From: Propionibacteriaceae bacterium
GTDB lineage: Bacteria; Actinomycetota; Actinomycetes; Propionibacteriales; Propionibacteriaceae
DNA: 18,297 nucleotides
Assembly: GCA_031287505.1 (NCBI GenBank)
Contig: JAITSW010000046.1
Location: 1 to 18,297, forward strand
Direction: 5' to 3'
Below are positions 13,820 to 18,297 of this stretch, in pieces; position 1 is the first letter of the stretch; every line of letters begins with the position of its first letter. The notes under the pieces were generated by a model. It did not search any database. It was not told where the DNA came from and saw only the letters and a program-made list of their open reading frames with translations. A program made the position numbers and the translations under genes.

Positions 13820-14680
13820 ATGAAGCCCTTAAAGCGTGTCCTTATTGTCGTCCTCGCGCTGTTGTTGGTCGCCGGGTTAGGCGCCGGCGGCTTGTGGCTC
13901 TACTTCACCCTTCGCAAAGAACCGCTGCCATTCACCGAACGCTGCACCGCCAGCGTCCAAGGGCATAACACAAATCTGAGCGTAGAACAGGCATATTATT
14001 CGGGTATTATCGCCGGGCTCTCCATACGACGCGAGCTCAAACCGCGGGCAGCCAGCATCGCACTCGCCACCGCTTACCAAGAATCGGGAATCCGAAATCT
14101 TGATTACGGCCATTCAGATTCAATCGGCCTGTTCCAACAGCGCCCCTCAATGGGCTGGGGAAGCATCGAAGAAATCTTGGATCCCTGGTATTCGTCCAAG
14201 CAATTCTACAAGGCGCTGGTACGAGTTAAAAACTGGGACACCAAAGACATCAACGATGCCGCGCAGGCTGTGCAACGCAGCGGCTTCCCACAGGCCTATC
14301 GCAAGCACGAAAGCAATGCCCGCGCCCTGGCCAGCTCCCTAACCGGCGAGACGCCGGCGGCCTTCACCTGCGCACTTGGCCCGGCATCTTCTTCTGACTT
14401 GGCTGGGATGAAGAAGTACCTGACCAAGACATTTGGAAAGACGGCTCAAGTGCTGGAAACCGAGACGGACGAACAACCCACCCTCACCGTCCGGGCTGAT
14501 TCTGTAGACCATGGATGGGCTGTTGCCCAAATTGCTATTGCCGCAGCCTCAGAATACGGGGTGGAATCTGTTAGCTACGGAGAAGCCAAATGGCAACGCG
14601 CTTCAGCCACTGCGCTCGGATGGTCTGGCTCTTTCCCGGAGGCAAAAACAGACATCGTGCTGGGGTTTGCACACGGGTAG
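13820..14680 (+). CDS. Membrane-anchored lysozyme/lytic-transglycosylase-like protein
   Basis: 286 aa. Basic N-terminus and one transmembrane helix (about 8-29), then an exported domain. Residues about 78-125 (ATAYQESGIRNLDYG, SDSIGLFQQRPSMGWGS, DPWYSSKQFY) look like a lysozyme-fold glycan-cleaving domain, with Glu88 as candidate catalytic acid; AVQRSGFPQAYRKHE (about 151-165) is also typical of this actinobacterial family. A second variable domain (about 190-286) has no recognised match. Relatives are often labelled heavy metal transporter, which the sequence does not support. ATG 13820 has AGG 6 nt upstream and lies 29 bp after dapD, linking a possible peptidoglycan-acting enzyme to a diaminopimelate synthesis gene. 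Enzyme activity is inferred. It is convergent with dapC, 17 bp apart. Confidence 0.85.
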   Translation: MKPLKRVLIVVLALLLVAGLGAGGLWLYFTLRKEPLPFTERCTASVQGHNTNLSVEQAYYSGIIAGLSIRRELKPRAASIALATAYQESGIRNLDYGHSDSIGLFQQRPSMGWGSIEEILDPWYSSKQFYKALVRVKNWDTKDINDAAQAVQRSGFPQAYRKHESNARALASSLTGETPAAFTCALGPASSSDLAGMKKYLTKTFGKTAQVLETETDEQPTLTVRADSVDHGWAVAQIAIAAASEYGVESVSYGEAKWQRASATALGWSGSFPEAKTDIVLGFAHG

Positions 14681-14697
14681 GGATGAACCTCGGGTTT

Positions 14698-15795
14698 TCA
14701 CCCCCGCAAGCGCGCGGCGGCAGCCTCAATCTGGGCATCGGCGGCAGTTAGCGCAATTCGGACGAAAGCGGAACCCTGGGAGGTGTAGAAGCTGCCCGGG
14801 GCGGCTAAAATTCCGCGCTCAGCCAGGAAGTCGATGGTCTGCCAGCAGTCAACACCTTGCGTTACCCACAGGTAGAGCGAGCCTTGCGAATGCTCCACGC
14901 GCAAGCCGGCCGCTGCTAGCGCTGGCCTCAAGATAGCCCGGCGGTGGGCGTAGCGTTCGCGCTGGATCCGGGTTTGACAGTCATCGTCTAACACAGCCTT
15001 CATCGCGGCCTGCACCGGCCAGGGAACCATCATCCCGGCGTGCTTGCGAATCTCCAAGAGTTCTTGGACAATCTCTTCATCCCCAGCCAGGTAACCTGCG
15101 CGATAGCCAGCCATGTTAGAGCGTTTTGAGAGTGAATGCACCGCTATCAAGCCCCTGAGCGAGCCGCCGTTGACGCTTTCTTGGAGCACCGAGACCGATT
15201 CTCCCTCCCAAACAAATTCGCCATAGCATTCGTCCGAAACCAAGATGGCGCCCACTGCCCGTGCCGCTTGCACCCAGGCACGCGTTAGCTCGGTAGTCAG
15301 GATTGCCCCATGCGGGTTCGCCGGCGAGTTGATCCAAATCAAGGACGGCCGAAACTGCGCCATCCGCGTCGGATCGTCGCAGGGCACCACTTTTGCGCCG
15401 GCAATGCGAGCGCCGATGTCATACGTCGGATAGGCCAACGTGGGAATTACCACCACATCGCCAGCGCCGATTCCCAGCAGCGTCGGCAACCAGGCAACCA
15501 GCTCTTTAGAGCCAACGGTGGGAAGCACCTGACGCTCATTTAGCCTAGTGGCATGCCAGCGTCGGCAAAGATAGCCAATGATGGAACTGCGAAGCTCAGC
15601 CGTACCCCAAGTTTGCGGATAACCGGGAGCCTGCGAATTGCCGCGCAGCGCAACTTCTGCGATTTCGGGAGTTGGGTCTACCGGGGTTCCAACTGATAGG
15701 TCGATCAAACCACCTGGGTGGGCGGCTGCCTTGGCTTTTGCGGGAGCCAGTGAATCCCAGGGAAATGCGGGTAGGGCAACTGGAACACGGGTCAT
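14698..15795 (-). CDS. dapC: Succinyldiaminopimelate transaminase DapC
   Basis: 365 aa, a PLP-dependent fold-type I aminotransferase that converts N-succinyl-L-2-amino-6-ketopimelate to N-succinyl-LL-DAP using glutamate. Seen: PGYPQTWGTAELR (about 57-69); SPANPHG with PLP-ring Asn160; SDECYGEF with Asp188 and Tyr191; HSLSKRSNMAGYR with the Schiff-base Lys224; and a C-terminal FVRIAL segment with the carboxylate-binding Arg. The actinobacterial DapC group sits next to a 7Fe ferredoxin gene, as here (37-bp gap). Upstream, TAGGCT ends 6 nt before ATG 15795 and no Shine-Dalgarno is present, so it may have a private leaderless promoter besides readthrough from fdxA. Confidence 0.94.
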   Translation of the reverse strand: MTRVPVALPAFPWDSLAPAKAKAAAHPGGLIDLSVGTPVDPTPEIAEVALRGNSQAPGYPQTWGTAELRSSIIGYLCRRWHATRLNERQVLPTVGSKELVAWLPTLLGIGAGDVVVIPTLAYPTYDIGARIAGAKVVPCDDPTRMAQFRPSLIWINSPANPHGAILTTELTRAWVQAARAVGAILVSDECYGEFVWEGESVSVLQESVNGGSLRGLIAVHSLSKRSNMAGYRAGYLAGDEEIVQELLEIRKHAGMMVPWPVQAAMKAVLDDDCQTRIQRERYAHRRAILRPALAAAGLRVEHSQGSLYLWVTQGVDCWQTIDFLAERGILAAPGSFYTSQGSAFVRIALTAADAQIEAAAARLRG

Positions 15796-15801
15796 GGGAC
15801 G

Positions 15802-15807
15802 AGCCTA
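15802..15807 (-). promoter_or_regulatory. -10-like TAGGCT, candidate leaderless promoter of dapC
   Basis: TAGGCT (minus strand) ends 6 nt before the dapC ATG, in the 37-bp gap after fdxA. The overlapping TTATAG gives an alternative register. Confidence 0.38.
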
Positions 15808-15832
15808 TAACCAACAGGTGGGCAGCTAGCGC

Positions 15833-16150
15833 TTATGCCTGGGGTGGGAGAGCCTGAATTGCCGGATGGTCGAAGTCGAAGGCACCTTGGCGGGCAGCTC
15901 CACCAGGGGAACCGACCTGTGCAAAAAACTCGGCGTTGATGCCGGGGTAATCGCCGTACTCGGCGGGCACATCATCCTCGTAGAAGATGGCTTCGGTGGG
16001 GCACACGGGCTCGCAGGCACCGCAATCCACACACTCGTCCGGATGTATGTAAAGGCTCCGCCCGCCCTCGTAGATACAGTCAACCGGGCATTCGTCCACG
16101 CACGCGCGATCCTTTACGTCCACGCACGGCAAAGTGATGACGTAAGCCAT
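15833..16150 (-). CDS. fdxA: 7Fe ferredoxin (FdxA/FdxC type)
   Basis: 105 aa cytosolic electron carrier. By comparison with Azotobacter FdI, Cys9, Cys17 and Cys50 should hold the 3Fe-4S cluster and Cys21, Cys40, Cys43 and Cys46 the 4Fe-4S cluster, with Cys25 as the free conserved Cys of CPVDCIYEG. The second loop reads HPDECVDCGACEPVCP. The conserved C-terminal extension (INAEFFAQVGSPGGA, about 71-85) is that of actinobacterial FdxC-like proteins. ATG 16150 has an AGGAG Shine-Dalgarno at 6 nt. The redox partner is not shown by the sequence. It sits between the VanW-domain gene (82 bp upstream) and dapC, the same fdx-dapC pairing as in M. tuberculosis Rv1177-Rv1178. Confidence 0.96.
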   Translation of the reverse strand: MAYVITLPCVDVKDRACVDECPVDCIYEGGRSLYIHPDECVDCGACEPVCPTEAIFYEDDVPAEYGDYPGINAEFFAQVGSPGGAARQGAFDFDHPAIQALPPQA

Positions 16151-16232
16151 TTCCCACTCCTAAATGTCTCACACTTGTAGCTGTCTAGCTCTGAATAAGG
16201 TTATCGCAGTTACCCAAACCGTGCTACTTTTT

Positions 16233-17993
16233 CTACTTTTTCCCCTTATCCGGCTTTTCGCCGCAAACGACCGGGGTCAACGAGTTATAAGACCACTTGA
16301 AAGGCTCTTTCTTGACGAGTTTGCCATCCTCGTAGAACAGCCGGTCAAAACGAACATCGAAACCGCTCATGGCACTTTGCGCCACGCACTCTTTGGACGT
16401 GTCGTACACCTTCTCCCCAGGCTGGCGATAGTTGCTTTTCACCGGCTTGGAAGACTTGACGGTGTACTTCTTGGTCGACCATACCCTGACTGTAACCGAG
16501 CCTTGCGAGCCCTTCTTCCCGGTGATCCAAGCCTGCATCAACACTCCGTACTCAGAATTGTTCTTGAATTTCATGTCGACGGAAGACCAGTCGAGAGTCG
16601 CCTCGCGGCCCACCGGGTAGCGGCTGAAGTAAAGCGAATGCGGTTTGTGGTAGACATCCTCTAGACCGGCGAAAAAGATGGCGTTGAACGTGGTGGTGGT
16701 GGCCTGCGAAATGCCGCCGCCCATACGTTCGACGATCTTGCCGCCGTCAATGGCCCCACCAGACATCCAGCCGTTCTTAACCGTCCTCTCCCCCAGGGTC
16801 TGATTCATCGAAAAGGTTTCCCCGGGCATCAAGAAAGTCGAGTTCACCAGCTTGGCGGCTTTGCCGATGTTGTTGTAGCGATAGGCCGTGCCTGGGAAAT
16901 ACGTGGTGAAGGTGCCGGTGATCTCTTTCACACCGATAGCTTTCGCATCCTCAGTTGTAAAGAGCGCCGGACGGGCGGCGACCCCCACCTCAACCGTACG
17001 CAAGCCCTTACCCGAGACAACCTTTTTCACCTTGTCGGCTAGTTCGACGGTGTCAATGCCTTCGCCCTCTTTTGAGGGGACAATCTTGGGCTTGTCAGAT
17101 TTCTTTTGGCCAATGGCGAAGCTGGCGTTCTTTGGCTGCTTGAGGCCTAGGCCGTCTAATTCCCTTGCGAGCCCCTCTCCAAGTACCTCAGGGCTGAACA
17201 CCGGCTGCAACACTCCCTGGGCAGGCTCAAAAGTCAGGCTGTCTGCGATCAACTCAGGCTCGATCAAGATGTGCCCCTTGTCCCCCACCTTTACCGTGAT
17301 GCTGTCGGCGATGGCCGGCACCGCGAAATTCTTGGAGGCTTCCTCAGCTTCGGCGGTGGTGATATCTGGTTCTTTGACGTCCACCACGGCGTAGACGACG
17401 TTGTTTTGCAGGTAGCTGCGCTTTACCGCCCCGATAGTCTCGACCTTGTTCAGGGTGACGCCATCGGTGCCTTCGGTGACAACCGGCTTGCCCTCAACGT
17501 AGCCCAAGGTGGCATTTTTGGGCTCCACCGCAACATCCTGCGCCAAAATGGAGATTTGCCTATCGAGTTCGGCGTCGTCCCAGTTAATCACCGGCTCTAT
17601 CACCCCGCCCGAGAAAAGGGTATTGAAAATTTCTATCGGGTTCCAGCTGAACTCGCCGCCGCCGGCAAGGGCAATTGTGGCTGCATAGTCCACGCCTTGG
17701 TTTTTTGCCGACGGCTCCAGCATCACCTCGTTCTCACCAGCTGCCACACGCATTGGGACATCGGCCCGCGGGGCTAGGTCAGCCCGCAATCTCGCTTCGG
17801 CAGCAGATGGGTTCAACCCGCCAATCGGCACTCCGGCCACCGTGGTATTGCGCGGGATGTGGTCGCCGGCTACCAGGTAACCCGCGATGTACGTGCCTCC
17901 AGCGAGTATGGCGAGCGTTCCAATGGCAAACAGAGAGTTGCGCACCTTGTGCGATTTCTTAGCACCGGTCTTTTTAACCACAGCACACCCCAC
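16233..17993 (-). CDS. VanW-domain envelope protein with N-terminal membrane anchor
   Basis: About 586 aa. Lys-rich N-terminus and one transmembrane helix (about 20-42), then an extracytoplasmic part. Visible: two peptidoglycan-binding-4-like segments (about 50-200 and 215-340; GGLNPSAAEARLRADL is a typical start) and a VanW domain (about 355-490) with NNIGKAAKLVNSTFLMPGE, GGAIDGGKIVERMGGGISQ, TTTTFNAIFFAG and RYPVGREATL. The tail is Lys-rich. VanW was named from a vancomycin-resistance cluster, but such stand-alone proteins are common in Gram-positives and their role is unproven; nothing here implies resistance. GTG 17993 is the longest start. GTG 17981 (giving MVKKTGAKK) has a better Shine-Dalgarno (GTGGGG, 6 nt) and may be the true one. 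No clear terminator separates it from fdxA. Confidence 0.9.
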   Translation of the reverse strand: MGCAVVKKTGAKKSHKVRNSLFAIGTLAILAGGTYIAGYLVAGDHIPRNTTVAGVPIGGLNPSAAEARLRADLAPRADVPMRVAAGENEVMLEPSAKNQGVDYAATIALAGGGEFSWNPIEIFNTLFSGGVIEPVINWDDAELDRQISILAQDVAVEPKNATLGYVEGKPVVTEGTDGVTLNKVETIGAVKRSYLQNNVVYAVVDVKEPDITTAEAEEASKNFAVPAIADSITVKVGDKGHILIEPELIADSLTFEPAQGVLQPVFSPEVLGEGLARELDGLGLKQPKNASFAIGQKKSDKPKIVPSKEGEGIDTVELADKVKKVVSGKGLRTVEVGVAARPALFTTEDAKAIGVKEITGTFTTYFPGTAYRYNNIGKAAKLVNSTFLMPGETFSMNQTLGERTVKNGWMSGGAIDGGKIVERMGGGISQATTTTFNAIFFAGLEDVYHKPHSLYFSRYPVGREATLDWSSVDMKFKNNSEYGVLMQAWITGKKGSQGSVTVRVWSTKKYTVKSSKPVKSNYRQPGEKVYDTSKECVAQSAMSGFDVRFDRLFYEDGKLVKKEPFKWSYNSLTPVVCGEKPDKGKK

Positions 17994-17996
17994 TGC

Positions 17997-18029
17997 CTAT
18001 TGACACTCAGGCACCTTTCCGGCACCCAT
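17997..18029 (-). other. Possible 10-codon leader peptide upstream of the VanW gene
   Basis: ATG at 18029 opens a 10-codon frame (MGAGKVPECQ) that stops with TAG one codon before GTG 17993, in the same frame. A -10-like TAGAAT ends 8 nt before the ATG. A translated leader that ends next to the main start could control re-initiation, but chance is a fair alternative for so short a frame. Confidence 0.2.
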
Positions 18030-18037
18030 CTCCTTCG

Positions 18038-18043
18038 ATTCTA
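18038..18043 (-). promoter_or_regulatory. -10-like TAGAAT, candidate promoter of the VanW gene
   Basis: TAGAAT (minus strand, 5 of 6 to TATAAT) would start transcription near 18031 and give a leader of about 40-50 nt before the GTG starts. No good -35 is seen. Confidence 0.4.
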
Positions 18044-18154
18044 TGCCCGCCAGGGCGAAGTGTGGCTTAGGCTGCTGCCTTTTCCCCTATTTGAGGCGCT
18101 GGAGTGGGCACGCCGAAAAGAAGGACAGCGGCCGGGCAGGCGAAACAACGGGGA

Positions 18155-18174
18155 CAATGCCGAAGGCGGCATTG
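18155..18174 (-). terminator. Hairpin directly after the stop of the right-edge gene
   Basis: CAATGCCG and CGGCATTG form a perfect 8-bp stem with a 4-nt loop, starting 2 nt after the TAG at 18176-18178. What follows on the minus strand (TCCCCGTTGTTTCG) is only moderately T-rich. It is well placed as an intrinsic terminator. Confidence 0.6.
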
Positions 18175-18175
18175 C

Positions 18176-18295
18176 CTACGCCCACCAGGGGCGCAAGCTG
18201 TTTTGCAGGCTCTCATAGCGCTCATAACGCTGCCACATAAAGGCTGCATCGTCGTTGGGAACCACTCGCCTACCCGGTTTCACCATAGCTTGCAC
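18176..18295 (-). CDS. C-terminal 39 residues of an unrecognised protein (partial, starts beyond right edge)
   Basis: The minus-strand frame is open from the right edge to TAG at 18176-18178 and reads VQAMVKPGRRVVPNDDA, then AFMWQRYERYESLQ, ending in RPWWA. Codon choice resembles the neighbouring genes, and the stop is followed at once by a strong hairpin, both supporting a real gene end. The Arg/Tyr/Trp-rich tail is not diagnostic and no family is recognised. The upstream start lies outside the window. It would precede the VanW gene on the same strand but be insulated from it by the hairpin. Confidence 0.55.
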   Translation of the reverse strand: MQAMVKPGRRVVPNDDAAFMWQRYERYESLQNSLRPWWA

Positions 18296-18297
18296 GG

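Noticed and set aside
14686..14698. AACC-TCG-GGTT stem with a short T run between the lysozyme-like gene and dapC
   Set aside because: A 4-bp stem is too weak to call a terminator.
16233..17993. Vancomycin-resistance role for the VanW protein
   Set aside because: No vanA/B/H/X/Y/S/R-type genes are nearby; stand-alone VanW-domain proteins are common and not evidence of resistance.
18000..18005. Perfect TTGACA on the plus strand
   Set aside because: No -10-like hexamer at 15-19 bp and no plus-strand gene follows within the window.

Overview
The window reads as chromosomal housekeeping DNA from a moderately GC-rich actinobacterium. Features typical of the phylum are the DUF3117 protein, a 7Fe ferredoxin next to DapC, the GlgA/GlgM-type glycosyltransferase divergent from GlgC, an actinobacterial DapD, frequent GTG starts, and promoters that appear to sit directly on start codons. 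The gene content resembles, from memory, the Mycobacterium tuberculosis Rv1177-Rv1232c neighbourhood in condensed form. Gene content and apparent GC level would fit Actinomycetaceae or a relative; this is an inference, not a database match. No rRNA, tRNA, transposase, integrase, phage gene, cas gene or restriction system was found.

Layout. 1-651 (-): N-terminal part of a CitE-like CoA-ester lyase running off the left edge. 799-1944 (-): Mrp/ApbC Fe-S carrier ATPase. 2004-3789 (-): a tightly coupled pair, a DUF1003 membrane protein and a soluble PRC-barrel/MgtE_N/CBS protein. 3887-5349 (-): dapA followed by tatB. 5350-5794: a 440-bp intergenic region with two families of imperfect direct repeats. 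5795-6445 (+): SAM-dependent O-methyltransferase, convergent with glgC (6458-7678, -), which diverges from glgA/glgM (7822-9009, +). 9013-12757 (-): DUF3117, a membrane-anchored DivIVA-motif protein with a nine-fold pentapeptide repeat, a LOG-family protein, dapE and a SanA/YdcF-type protein. 12852-14680 (+): dapD and a membrane-anchored lysozyme-like protein. 14698-17993 (-): dapC, fdxA and a large VanW-domain envelope protein. 18176-18295 (-): C-terminal tail of a further gene.

Function. Four enzymes of the succinylase route to meso-diaminopimelate and lysine lie here (DapA, DapD, DapC, DapE), but on at least four transcripts. They are mixed with envelope proteins (VanW-type, SanA-type, lysozyme-like, DivIVA-like). 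GlgC and GlgA/GlgM make ADP-glucose and pass it to alpha-glucan or maltose-1-phosphate. Mrp and the ferredoxin serve Fe-S and redox metabolism, and TatB belongs to the Tat export pathway.

Nothing resembles a new defence or mobile system. The most striking pattern is regulatory: ten genes have a TAnnnT -10-like hexamer ending 5-7 nt before the start codon and mostly lack a well-placed Shine-Dalgarno. Downstream operon genes have clear Shine-Dalgarno sequences instead. This points to widespread leaderless mRNAs and decides several start codons.
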